From Candidatus Gastranaerophilales bacterium (lineage in GTDB: Bacteria > Cyanobacteriota > Vampirovibrionia > Gastranaerophilales > Gastranaerophilaceae): a stretch of DNA of 64,000 nt. The notes beneath the pieces were generated by a model. The model saw only the letters and a list, made by a program, of their open reading frames with translations, searched no databases and was not told the DNA's origin. Shown one piece after another: positions 54,838-63,241 of the stretch. Within the stretch, counting starts at the first letter, position 1. Every line of letters starts with the position of its first letter. Made by a program: the position numbers and the translations under genes. Location of the stretch: the NCBI GenBank assembly GCA_944323735.1, contig CALUTO010000007.1:25788-89787 (forward strand), read 5' to 3'.

Positions 54838-56298
54838 ATGCCGTCATCAGCACAAAATCCGAACCGGTTCTTTAAATTTAAAGCGGATTCTGATTTTACA
54901 AAGAAGGCAGCTGTGATACTAAATACTACCAGACGAGGGGTTTCGGGTTTGATAGAAAGAATTGTTTTACTATTATTCATCGTGTCATTATGGGCATTCC
55001 TATTTATATTTCAAAATTTTATGTCTACATTCTGGGCAATAGTTTTTCTCTGTGCATTCATGCTTTCTTATGTCGTATATATGCAAATTGCACTGAAACA
55101 CAGAAAAAGACAGCTCAGAAAAAAACCTGAAGAACTTAATTATAATTACAAACCATTTGTCTCTATAATGATACCTGCACACAATGAACAGGATGTCATT
55201 GAAAAAACCATAGAAACTGTTTTGCAAATGACATATGAAAAATATGAAGTTATTGTTATTGATGACAGAAGTACGGACAATACAGCAGAAAAACTTAAAG
55301 AACTCGAACAAAAATATGACAGAGTAACAGCCTTAATCAGAGACAAAAATGCTTTCCCCGGAAAGTCAGCAGTCTTAAATGAAGCGTTAAAGATTGCAAA
55401 AGGCGAAGCAATACTTGTTTTTGATGCTGACGCAAGAATGGATAAAGATTTCCTGACAAAACTCGTACCGCATCTGGAAAAAGATGATGTGGGTGCTGTT
55501 CAGGCGAGAAAAATTATTATTAACCGTGATGAAAATTTTCTGACAAGATGTCAGGACAATGAATATGCACTTGATACCCACATGCAGGTAGGCAGGGATG
55601 CAGTAAAAGGTGCTGTTGAATTAAGAGGCAACGGAGAACTTATAAAAAGAGAAGCACTTGATGATATAAACGGATGGAATAATTATACAATAACAGACGA
55701 TCTTGATATGTCCACGAGACTTCATATAAAAGGCTGGGACGTTAGATTTTGTCCGGATGTATGTGTCTATGAAGAGGGGGTTGTAAGTTTTATACCTCTG
55801 TTAAAACAGAGACGCCGCTGGATAGAAGGAAGTATAAGAAGATATCTTGAACATTTCTGGGGTGTATTGTTTTCAAAAGATATGTCATTGCGTGTAAGTA
55901 TTGATATGATAGCCTATATAACAGAATTTTTGCTCCCGTTCTGGATGATATCAGAAATCTGTTTTCAGGCATTCAAATTTGTTAAAGATTCACCGAACTG
56001 CATATCATCATCTCTGACAGTTGCAGTGGCTGTCTGTATTTTCTTTATCATCGGACTTATATACAGCTCCGGAAAATATAACAAACTCTCAAAATGGGAT
56101 GCACTCAAACAGTCGGTACAAACGGGCATATATCTCGTTGGTGTATGGTTCCCGCTTGTTGTCGTAATTGTGTTTAAAATTGTTTTTTGCAAAAAAACAA
56201 TGGACTGGGGAAAAACGGTTCACGGTGTGGTAAAAAAACAAAATCCTGCAGCTCAGGCAGTAAATGAAAAAGAAGATCAGATAGCGGAAACTGTTTAG
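54838..56298 (+). CDS. Family 2 processive glycosyltransferase, membrane-bound
   Basis: 486 residues. Two N-terminal helices (about residues 40-85) precede a GT-A domain: SIMIPAHNEQDVIEKTIETV, VIDDRSTDNTAEKL, metal-binding VFDADARMD, acceptor-site TITDDLDMS, and the processivity motif QRRRWIEGS. Three or so TM helices follow. This architecture is that of BcsA/PgaC/hyaluronan-type enzymes that polymerise and extrude a polysaccharide. Substrate unknown. ATG at 54838 is chosen because the upstream ATG lies within the promoter. The RlmD-like gene starts immediately at its stop. Confidence 0.88.
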   Translation: MPSSAQNPNRFFKFKADSDFTKKAAVILNTTRRGVSGLIERIVLLLFIVSLWAFLFIFQNFMSTFWAIVFLCAFMLSYVVYMQIALKHRKRQLRKKPEELNYNYKPFVSIMIPAHNEQDVIEKTIETVLQMTYEKYEVIVIDDRSTDNTAEKLKELEQKYDRVTALIRDKNAFPGKSAVLNEALKIAKGEAILVFDADARMDKDFLTKLVPHLEKDDVGAVQARKIIINRDENFLTRCQDNEYALDTHMQVGRDAVKGAVELRGNGELIKREALDDINGWNNYTITDDLDMSTRLHIKGWDVRFCPDVCVYEEGVVSFIPLLKQRRRWIEGSIRRYLEHFWGVLFSKDMSLRVSIDMIAYITEFLLPFWMISEICFQAFKFVKDSPNCISSSLTVAVAVCIFFIIGLIYSSGKYNKLSKWDALKQSVQTGIYLVGVWFPLVVVIVFKIVFCKKTMDWGKTVHGVVKKQNPAAQAVNEKEDQIAETV

Positions 56299-57663
56299 AT
56301 GATTAAAGTCAATGATGAAATTGAACTTACTGTCGAAAAAATGGTCTATGAAGGTTCTGCCCTCGGAAAGTATGACAGCATGCCTGTTTTTGTTGAAGGC
56401 GGCTGTCCGGAAGATTTATTAAAAGTCAAAATTACAAAAGTAAATAAAAACTATGCAGCCGCAAAAATATTAGAAATCTTATCTCCTTCAAAGCACCGTG
56501 TAAAACCGTTTTGTCCTATACATAATGTTTGCGGAGGCTGCGGCTGGCAACATATAGACTATAATTTTCAACTTATACAAAAAAGAAATATCGTCGAAGA
56601 AACAATAAAAAAGATTACAGGAGACTCTATTGAAGTAAAACCGGTAATCCCGGGGCCTGAGACACGGGAATTCCGCTGCAAACTTCAGTATCCATGCACA
56701 CAGACAAAGGTTTCCAAACGACTTATTGCAGGTTATTACAAAAAAGGCACGCATGAAATTGTAAACGTAAAATACTGCCCTATACAACCCAAAATCATAG
56801 GTAAAATACTTGAATTTATAAGAACAAAAGCCTCAGAACTATCAATAACAGCATACAATGAAAAAAAACACAAAGGCGAGCTGAGACATATAATTTTCAG
56901 GTACAGCAAATCCGAAAACACATGCCTTATTATATTTGTTGTAAATGACATAAAACTTACAGACAAATTTAAAAAACTGGCAAAAGCAGTGATGAATGAA
57001 TTTGCCCATGTTACAGGCTGCTGCATAAACTACAATACTGAAAAAACAAATCTTATTATGTCAAATGACACAAGAAAAATACAGGGTGAAAATTTTTACT
57101 ATGAAAAAATCGGAGATATAAAATACAGAATTAGTGCAAACAGTTTCTTTCAGGTAAATATCGGCTCTGCTGAAAATATTTTTAATAATGTAAAAAATAT
57201 AATTGAAAAAAACTACGGAAAGCCGAAAATTCTTGATGCATATTCCGGTGTCTCGAGCTTCGGACTGTGGCTTAAAGATATTGCAAAATCCGTAACATGT
57301 GTGGAAGAAGCCCCGTCATCTTCAAAGGACGCAATAGAAAATGTAAAACTCAATAACGCACAGAATTTTACCATTCTAAACGGAGATGCAAAACAAATCT
57401 TTCATGACCTGATAAGTAAACACGAAAAATTTGATGTAACAGTTCTTGACCCGCCGAGAAAGGGCTGCGAGAAAGAGTCGCTTGATATTGCAATTAAACT
57501 AACCGCAAAAGCTATAATTTATGTGAGCTGCAATCCCTCGACACTTGCAAGAGACCTGAAATATCTTCATGAAAACGGTTTTAAAACAAAATATATCCAG
57601 CCTGTAGATATGTTCTGCCACTCATATCATATTGAATCTATAGCCTGGCTTGAAAAAGTATAA
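56299..57663 (+). CDS. 23S rRNA (uracil-5-)-methyltransferase, RlmD/RlmCD-like
   Basis: 454 residues. N-terminal TRAM domain (IELTVEKMVYEGSALGKYD), an iron-sulfur cluster motif FCPIHNVCGGCGWQHIDYN, then the methyltransferase domain with NSFFQVNIGSAENIF, ILDAYSGVSSFGL, catalytic-Cys region VLDPPRKGC and YVSCNPSTLARDLKYL. Makes m5U in 23S rRNA or tRNA; the target base is not decided by eye. Begins right at the end of the glycosyltransferase stop codon. Confidence 0.92.
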   Translation: MIKVNDEIELTVEKMVYEGSALGKYDSMPVFVEGGCPEDLLKVKITKVNKNYAAAKILEILSPSKHRVKPFCPIHNVCGGCGWQHIDYNFQLIQKRNIVEETIKKITGDSIEVKPVIPGPETREFRCKLQYPCTQTKVSKRLIAGYYKKGTHEIVNVKYCPIQPKIIGKILEFIRTKASELSITAYNEKKHKGELRHIIFRYSKSENTCLIIFVVNDIKLTDKFKKLAKAVMNEFAHVTGCCINYNTEKTNLIMSNDTRKIQGENFYYEKIGDIKYRISANSFFQVNIGSAENIFNNVKNIIEKNYGKPKILDAYSGVSSFGLWLKDIAKSVTCVEEAPSSSKDAIENVKLNNAQNFTILNGDAKQIFHDLISKHEKFDVTVLDPPRKGCEKESLDIAIKLTAKAIIYVSCNPSTLARDLKYLHENGFKTKYIQPVDMFCHSYHIESIAWLEKV

Positions 57664-57697
57664 TGTTAAAAAGTGTAAATTTTACATCCTGCCGGTA

Positions 57698-57725
57698 TAA
57701 AGTTCAAACCTGAAACGTCCGATAT
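57698..57725 (+). promoter_or_regulatory. Sigma-28/sigma-D-like promoter of the calpain-like gene
   Basis: TAAAGTTC (57698-57705), 12 bases, TCCGATAT (57718-57725). Seven of eight -35 bases and seven of eight -10 bases match the sigma-D form; spacing is one base longer than ideal, within the tolerated N14-16 from TAAA. The ATG is 33 bases downstream with AAGGAAG upstream of it. Confidence 0.6.
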
Positions 57726-57757
57726 ATAAAAAAGTTAACAAGTAAGGAAGCTCTATC

Positions 57758-59728
57758 ATGGATGAAGTTAAAAAAATCAGGTTTAATATTTCAGACTCAA
57801 CCCGGTCCGATAAAAAAGTAAAAGAAAAAAAAGAGGACTTTTCAAAGCTTACGGAAGCCTTAAACGGCGGGATTGTACAAGACGGAGATACGATACAGAT
57901 TTACAGCTACAAATTAAACGGAAAAATAAAAACTACTGCAAATGAAAATGAAAAAATTGCAGGTAAAATTTATGAACAAATAAACAGGATAAATTTATTC
58001 AACAAAAACACACCAAAAGAACTGCAAAAAATAAATTCTGATAATGTGCTGGAGATTATTAACGAATATGACAAAATAAGCCCGAATCAAACACTTCTGG
58101 AAGCAATTATCGAAAAATGCAGCACTGATGAAAATGCAGGAAAAGAATATTTAGTAAAACCTTTAATAGAACAAGCAAAAAAATCAGAGTTAGAAAACAT
58201 TGGAGATTTATTAGACAACCTAAACAACAATGCAGAAATAAAAGAAACAGCAAGTCGGATAATAAAGCAATTAAATGCTGCTCAAAGAACATCTAACACA
58301 CAAAGAACAGAAAAAACTCAGGATTCCGCAGATTCTGAACAGCCTTTCCCCAACGAACTAAATCCAAATGATTACACTGTTGAAAGTTTAAAAAAACGGT
58401 ATCCGTCTGACAAATATCTTGTGCAGGAGAGCAGTTATGAAGGTCTGACTGTCAGAGACAAAGAAACACAAAATCTTGTGATAAAAGTGTATAAAGACTC
58501 TCAAGGAACATATATAACAAAATATGACAAAGAAGGCAGAGAAGAAAGTTTTGCCAACTATGATAAAAATAATCAACTAAGATTTTACGATGTCAAAGGT
58601 GAAAGACATTATCCAATAGTTGACAAAATTTATGATGATATTTATGCAAGAAATGCTATGGGGCTTCCGACTACGGGAAAAGATATAGATAAACATATTG
58701 AAATGATTAATCCGGAAAATGTTCGGGAAGTAATGTCTGCGTATGCTAAAAAGTCAGGAGGACAAGGTCTTATAGACGCAATTATGAAGGAATACGGACT
58801 TCCTGCGCAAAAAAGAGCTGAGCTTGTTTCCCATATTACTAATGCGTATATTGAATATGCAGAAAGCAAGGGTGTTTACACAGATGATATACGCGACAGA
58901 ATCACTCAGAATATAAACTATGAAAGACGAAAAGTCGGTCCTATGAACGGCAAAAATATCGAGGAGAATCTTGAATTGCTCGATGTCAGAATCTCAAATA
59001 GTTCATACACTCAGGAAAAAATAGCACCTAACGGAAAAATAGATGCAGATTTTGCCCAGGGCGGAGTCGGCGACTGCTGGCTTTTAGGCGCCATAAAAGC
59101 AGCGGCAAACCATCCCGAAGCAAGCAAAATGCTTGATGATTTAGTTTCTGTAGATGCAAACGGAAATGTAATTGTCGAATTAAAAGGTCCCGGCAAAAAA
59201 TATATTATAACTCAGGAAGAACTTTACGGCTCTAATGAACTGGCAACAGGCGATATGGATGTCAGGGCAATCGAAATAGCAGTGAACAAATATTTCCATG
59301 ATGAATATGAGCATAGCTGGGATCCTCACAAAAGCAACGATATCGGCGAAGGCGGACAGAGCGCTATGGCGTTTGAGGTTCTTTTTGGAAAAGGCGGCAA
59401 AAACTATGTAGATGAAAGTATCTACGGAAATATATATGATATTTTATTCACAGTGAACAACTCTCTTATTGAAAAAATTAAAAAAGGAAAAGCAATAGCT
59501 GTTGCTTCAGTCTCTTCAGCATTAAAATTTACGCCTTTGAAAGAAGGGATGGACGAAAATGGCAATAGTGTTTCAATAAATGAAAACCATGCCTATTCAG
59601 TAGTAGATGCCGATGACAAATATGTGTATCTCGTAAATCCCTGGGATACATCAAAAGTCATCAAAATGACTCATGAAGATTTTAAAGATACTTTTAACAG
59701 TGTAGATGTTCTTGATATGACTGAATAA
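57758..59728 (+). CDS. Calpain-like (C2 family) cysteine protease with long N-terminal region
   Basis: 656 residues. The catalytic core is C-terminal: QGGVGDCWLLGAIKAAANHP with Cys440, His611 in NENHAYSVVDA and Asn627 in YLVNPWDTS, the calpain Cys-His-Asn triad. Residues 1-430 have no signal or membrane helix. They contain a repeated helical unit: KINSDNVLEIINEYDKIS and MINPENVREVMSAYAKKS begin two related segments, and a Gly/Asp/Lys strand-rich part lies between. The gene has a sigma-28-like promoter and a GGAAG ribosome-binding site. Bacterial calpains are scarce and mostly uncharacterised; substrate and export route are unknown. Confidence 0.88.
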   Translation: MDEVKKIRFNISDSTRSDKKVKEKKEDFSKLTEALNGGIVQDGDTIQIYSYKLNGKIKTTANENEKIAGKIYEQINRINLFNKNTPKELQKINSDNVLEIINEYDKISPNQTLLEAIIEKCSTDENAGKEYLVKPLIEQAKKSELENIGDLLDNLNNNAEIKETASRIIKQLNAAQRTSNTQRTEKTQDSADSEQPFPNELNPNDYTVESLKKRYPSDKYLVQESSYEGLTVRDKETQNLVIKVYKDSQGTYITKYDKEGREESFANYDKNNQLRFYDVKGERHYPIVDKIYDDIYARNAMGLPTTGKDIDKHIEMINPENVREVMSAYAKKSGGQGLIDAIMKEYGLPAQKRAELVSHITNAYIEYAESKGVYTDDIRDRITQNINYERRKVGPMNGKNIEENLELLDVRISNSSYTQEKIAPNGKIDADFAQGGVGDCWLLGAIKAAANHPEASKMLDDLVSVDANGNVIVELKGPGKKYIITQEELYGSNELATGDMDVRAIEIAVNKYFHDEYEHSWDPHKSNDIGEGGQSAMAFEVLFGKGGKNYVDESIYGNIYDILFTVNNSLIEKIKKGKAIAVASVSSALKFTPLKEGMDENGNSVSINENHAYSVVDADDKYVYLVNPWDTSKVIKMTHEDFKDTFNSVDVLDMTE

Positions 59729-59734
59729 AAAAAA

Positions 59735-59758
59735 CCGGAACCCCTCACAGAGTTCCGG
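59735..59758 (-). terminator. Terminator of the sigma-factor gene
   Basis: CCGGAAC - 10-base loop - GTTCCGG, followed on the minus strand by eight T residues. On the plus strand there is no T-run, so it mainly serves the minus-strand gene ending at 59807. Confidence 0.75.
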
Positions 59759-59806
59759 CAATAGCGTCACTAAGGAGTTTATGACTTCGACCTGTGTAAA
59801 AACCTT

Positions 59807-60778
59807 TTAATTCAAATATTCTTTCAAATGACAGACCTGATGCTTTTCTTTCAGTTTTTTCAAAGCAATGTTTTCAATCTGTCTTATCCTCTCTTTTGAA
59901 AACCCCATTTTATTTCCGATTTCCTCCAGTGTTTTTTTGCTTTCCCCGTCCAGCCCGAATCTTCCTATCAATATTTTCTTTTCTCTTTCATTCAAAACAT
60001 CAAGCATTCCCATTACATCCCTGTACATAAAATCAGACTGTATTGCATAATCAGGTGCTTTGTAACTTTCATCCGGCACATAATCCTCAAGCACAAGATC
60101 CTCTGCTATAGGAGTATCCAGACTTACCGGATCTTTAAAAATTGCATTCTTTATATTTAACAGCTTTTTTGCGCTCAATTTTAAACGTTCACCCATCTCC
60201 TCATCTGTCGGTTCTCTGCCCAATTCCGCAGCCATATCAGCCGCAGTTTTTTTGTACAGTCTTATCTTGTCTGCCATATGTACAGGAATTCTTATTGTTC
60301 TTGAATGGTTTGATATTGCACGTACGATTGACTGCTTTATCCACCATGTCGCATATGTACTGAATTTAAAACCACGTTTGTAATCAAATTTTTCCGCAGC
60401 TTTCATCAGTCCCATAGACCCTTCCTGCACCAGATCCATAAATAAAACACCCTGCCCTATATATTTTTTTGCAATACTTACAACAAGACGCAGATTTGCC
60501 TGAATAAGTTTTTTCTTCGCCATATCAGAGTCTTTTGCACACCCTTCTTTTATTGTTTTTCCGAGCAGTCTTTCATCTTCAGCTTTTAAAAGTTTTATCC
60601 TGCCTATATCCTTTAAATAATTTTGCAAAACATCATTCTTTTTTACAATTGTACTGAATGTAGTCTCTTCCTCTTCTCCGTCAAAAATAAATTCCCTCTC
60701 AAGTTTATCTTCATGTAAATCCATTTCTTCAATTGCATATTCATTCGCAGCTGCGCCAAGTTTAGACAATCCTCTCAT
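59807..60778 (-). CDS. RpoD/SigA-family sigma factor
   Basis: 323 residues, with regions 1.2 ([17 protein letters not shown]), 2.3-2.4 ([32 protein letters not shown]), 3 and 4.2 ([20 protein letters not shown]). Region 1.1 is missing and the protein is shorter than most primary sigma factors, as in cyanobacterial group 2 factors; whether it is the housekeeping or an alternative factor cannot be told here. It is not of the FliA/sigma-28 type, so the flagellar promoters noted here would need another factor. Confidence 0.9.
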   Translation of the reverse strand: MRGLSKLGAAANEYAIEEMDLHEDKLEREFIFDGEEEETTFSTIVKKNDVLQNYLKDIGRIKLLKAEDERLLGKTIKEGCAKDSDMAKKKLIQANLRLVVSIAKKYIGQGVLFMDLVQEGSMGLMKAAEKFDYKRGFKFSTYATWWIKQSIVRAISNHSRTIRIPVHMADKIRLYKKTAADMAAELGREPTDEEMGERLKLSAKKLLNIKNAIFKDPVSLDTPIAEDLVLEDYVPDESYKAPDYAIQSDFMYRDVMGMLDVLNEREKKILIGRFGLDGESKKTLEEIGNKMGFSKERIRQIENIALKKLKEKHQVCHLKEYLN

Positions 60779-60925
60779 CCTCTCTCCAGTTTCTTCTTCT
60801 CCGTTTCTTAAAACATTTGCTTTTTATACTCTGACGCACGCAATTAAAAAAAGTTTCCGTTATGTTACATTTGCTTTATTTTTTTATTGGAATATATTAT
60901 TATTAAAGGAAAAGCGGAGGTTTCG

Positions 60926-61570
60926 ATGTTTAATAAAGAAAATATTCTTGAAATTCTTAATCAGGAAGATACATATATTGACAATTTTATACTCGAAGCC
61001 TTTATCAAAAACTGGAAAATCGACCCTATTTATGAAGATGCTCAGGGTGTTGAGTATTTTGATGAGATGGCGATTGAAAAAATCCGAAACGGTTTAAAGC
61101 AAAAAAATTCACCTAAAATAAATGTAATTGACAAAAATGATATAAAACCTGTCGAAATGTCAGTAGAAGCACCGGTAACAGATATTGAACAGGTTGAAAC
61201 ATTTTCACCCGTATACAATAAACCTGCTGAATACAAAGAAGAACATGTCGAACTGCCTATAGAAGTAAAAAATCGTGTCGACAATGAACTCAAAAACGTA
61301 ACAATTGACATTTCCAATCAGACACTCGCTATACTGGCAGAATCTATCGCAAAAAAAATCACCTCCGATGTTGCTGATTTTATTAAAAAAACAGATTTTA
61401 CAGACGGCGCAATACAGCTCGGTGAGTGTAAAAAAGACAATGAAATTCTTACTGAGAAAATTGATGAACTTATGACTGACAACAAAATACTTGTTCAAAA
61501 AATAGAAGAGCTGGAAAAAGAAAACAAATCATACAGCAAAATCTTCGGTAATATATACGTAAAAAGCTGA
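60926..61570 (+). CDS. Unknown protein with C-terminal coiled coil
   Basis: About 214 residues. GGAGG at 60916-60920 lies 5 bases before ATG 60926, so an ATG at 60887 further upstream is discarded. The N-terminal ~60 residues (NILEILNQEDTYIDNFILEA, FDEMAIEKIRNGLKQK) look like a small helical, perhaps winged-helix, domain. The middle is Pro/Val/Glu-rich, and the last ~50 residues form a coiled coil (TEKIDELMTDNKILVQKIEE). Not recognised. It is followed 11 bases later by a tRNA nucleotidyltransferase gene. Confidence 0.7.
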   Translation: MFNKENILEILNQEDTYIDNFILEAFIKNWKIDPIYEDAQGVEYFDEMAIEKIRNGLKQKNSPKINVIDKNDIKPVEMSVEAPVTDIEQVETFSPVYNKPAEYKEEHVELPIEVKNRVDNELKNVTIDISNQTLAILAESIAKKITSDVADFIKKTDFTDGAIQLGECKKDNEILTEKIDELMTDNKILVQKIEELEKENKSYSKIFGNIYVKS

Positions 61571-61581
61571 AACAAATTGTT

Positions 61582-62799
61582 ATGCAGCTATTAAATTTAA
61601 AAGAAAAAATAGATAATAATCTAAATCCCGGTATAAAAAAAATAATTTATGACTGCTCCCGAACAGCACGTGAAGAAAATTTTAAAATCTTTCTTGTCGG
61701 AGGGCCTGTCAGAGATTTATTACTGGATAAAAAAATATTAGATATCGATATTACAATTCAGGGTGATGCTATACATTTTTGCGAATTACTGGAAAAAAAT
61801 CATGTCTGCAAAATTATTCAGAAACAAACTGAACTTAAAACAGCAAAAATCCGGTTTCCTAACGATATTGAAATAGATTTTGCCTCCACAAGACAGGAAA
61901 TATACCCACGAAAAGGACATCTGCCTGTTGTGACAGAAACAGGCTGTCCTCTTTTCGATGATGTAAAAAGAAGAGATTTTACAGTCAATGCAATCGCAGC
62001 TTCCCTCAACTCAGAAAACTTCGGACAAATTACTGACTACGCCGGAGGGATGAAGGATATTGAAAATAAAACACTGCGCATTCTGCACGAAAATAGTTTC
62101 ATTGATGACCCCTCAAGAATTGTAAGAGGACTAAAATTCAGTGTAAGACTTGGTTTCCGGCTTGATGAAAAAACAAAAAAACTACAAGAAGAGTATTTGA
62201 ATAATCCGGATTTGAATATAAGCATGACACGCATAAAATCAGAGCTGCAGCAGACTTTTGATTTAAACTCTCCTCTTGCTTTGCAAAAATGCCTTGAACA
62301 AAAAATTTACAAAATATTTTCTCCTTCTGCACACGAAAATATTAATCCGCAATATATCTACGATTTAATAAATAAATACTGTTCAGAAATTAAACACGTC
62401 TGGCTTATCTATCTCGGCACTCTGTTTACCTCTAAACAAGTCATCGAACTTTTTAACTTTGAAAAACAAGAAAAAAAAATACTGACCGATGCCCTGAATA
62501 TGATATCGGAAAATCCCCAAATAACAGATAGCTTTGAAATATACAAATTTTTTGAAAACAAAAATATAGAATCAATCATTATTTTCTGTGCCGTGACAAA
62601 AAACGAAATTGCAGCTATTTTTCTTGAAAAGTTAAGAAATCATCAAGTAGAAATAACAGGAAATGAACTCATAAATATGGGTTTTACCCCGGGTGCTCTG
62701 TTTAAAGATATTTTTGACTCTATCCTTAAAGAACGTCTCTCTGGAAATATATTAAACAAGAACGATGAAATTAGTTTTATTAAAAACTTTAAAAAATAG
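61582..62799 (+). CDS. Second class II tRNA nucleotidyltransferase (no HD domain)
   Basis: 405 residues. Head domain with FLVGGPVRDLLL and ILDIDITIQGDA (catalytic D-x-D), KRRDFTVNAIAASLN and DDPSRIVRGLKFSVRLGF, then a helical body. Unlike the copy at 16889-18316 it lacks an HD domain and its later domains differ. In Synechocystis, Aquifex and Deinococcus, two such enzymes split CC- and A-addition; the same is inferred here. Followed at once by the promoter of tRNA-Gly, which itself encodes CCA. Confidence 0.88.
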   Translation: MQLLNLKEKIDNNLNPGIKKIIYDCSRTAREENFKIFLVGGPVRDLLLDKKILDIDITIQGDAIHFCELLEKNHVCKIIQKQTELKTAKIRFPNDIEIDFASTRQEIYPRKGHLPVVTETGCPLFDDVKRRDFTVNAIAASLNSENFGQITDYAGGMKDIENKTLRILHENSFIDDPSRIVRGLKFSVRLGFRLDEKTKKLQEEYLNNPDLNISMTRIKSELQQTFDLNSPLALQKCLEQKIYKIFSPSAHENINPQYIYDLINKYCSEIKHVWLIYLGTLFTSKQVIELFNFEKQEKKILTDALNMISENPQITDSFEIYKFFENKNIESIIIFCAVTKNEIAAIFLEKLRNHQVEITGNELINMGFTPGALFKDIFDSILKERLSGNILNKNDEISFIKNFKK

Positions 62800-62827
62800 T
62801 TGAAAAATATATTTTGGCATGTATAAT
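62800..62827 (+). promoter_or_regulatory. Promoter of the tRNA-Gly gene
   Basis: TTGAAA (62800-62805), 16 bases, TATAAT (62822-62827). Near-consensus and starting right after the stop codon of the upstream gene; the tRNA begins 19 bases after the -10 box. Confidence 0.8.
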
Positions 62828-62846
62828 AAACATACGCAATATTTTT

Positions 62847-62921
62847 GCGGAAGTAGTTCAGTGGTAGAACACTTCCTTGCCAAGGAAGGGGTCGCGGGTT
62901 CGAGTCCCGTCTTCCGCTCCA
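62847..62921 (+). tRNA. tRNA-Gly (GCC)
   Basis: A complete cloverleaf. Acceptor GCGGAAG pairs with CTTCCGC. The D arm is GTTCAGTGGTAGAAC. The anticodon stem CTTCC / GGAAG carries anticodon GCC, followed by variable bases GGTC. The T arm has GTTCGAGTC, and T73 is followed by encoded CCA. The GCC anticodon reads GGC and GGU glycine codons. The 3' end lies inside the first 114-bp repeat. Confidence 0.95.
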
Positions 62922-62926
62922 TAAAG

Positions 62927-62951
62927 AAAAGCACCTCTATGGTGCTTTTTT
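62927..62951 (+). terminator. Terminator of tRNA-Gly (first copy)
   Basis: AAAAGCACC - TCTAT - GGTGCTTTT with six T residues; a strong intrinsic terminator directly behind the tRNA. Confidence 0.9.
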
Positions 62952-63040
62952 ATTGCAATATTTCAGGGACTCGAACCAGACGACTTTATGCAGACAAGCT
63001 GCTGGGCTGGAGCAAGCTCCCCCCGTTCCGCTCCATAAAG

Positions 63041-63065
63041 AAAAGCACCTCTATGGTGCTTTTTT
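63041..63065 (+). terminator. Terminator, second copy within the repeat
   Basis: Same hairpin as at 62927-62951, shifted by the 114-bp repeat unit; a duplicate with probably no distinct role. Confidence 0.8.
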
Positions 63066-63241
63066 ATTGCAATATTTCAGGGACTCGAACCAGACGACTT
63101 TATGCAGACAAGCTGCTGGGCTGGAGCAAGCTCCCCCCGTTCCGCTACATTCTAAAGTCCGGTTAATGTATTATTGAAATATACTGCCAAAGTGTGTCAT
63201 GCCGGAGTATTAAGCAGTGGAGGTGCAGAAGACTTGAATAT

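Larger units (their letters stand above)
62912..63146. repeat. Two identical 114-bp direct tandem repeats at the tRNA-Gly 3' end
   Basis: Unit 1 is 62912-63025, unit 2 63026-63139, with a 7-base partial third start (TTCCGCT). Reading them base by base I see no difference. Each unit begins with the tRNA 3' end (TTCCGCTCC), then a terminator hairpin, then GGGACTCGAACC, which reads as an antisense tRNA T-arm, and a GC-rich end (CTGGAGCAAGCTCCCCCCG). The perfect identity suggests recent duplication. Confidence 0.9.

Noticed and set aside
62752..62934. Minus-strand frame across tRNA-Gly (begins MLFFMERKTGLEPATPSL)
   Set aside because: Antisense to the tRNA; the TGLEPATPSL-like string is a well-known artefact of translating tRNA genes backwards.
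62912..63139. CRISPR array
   Set aside because: Only two adjacent 114-bp units with no spacers between them and no cas gene in the window.
62819..63177. Two plus-strand frames through the 114-bp repeats with duplicated peptide
   Set aside because: They run through a tRNA, two terminators and the repeats (114 is divisible by 3, which keeps frames open). No ribosome-binding site.
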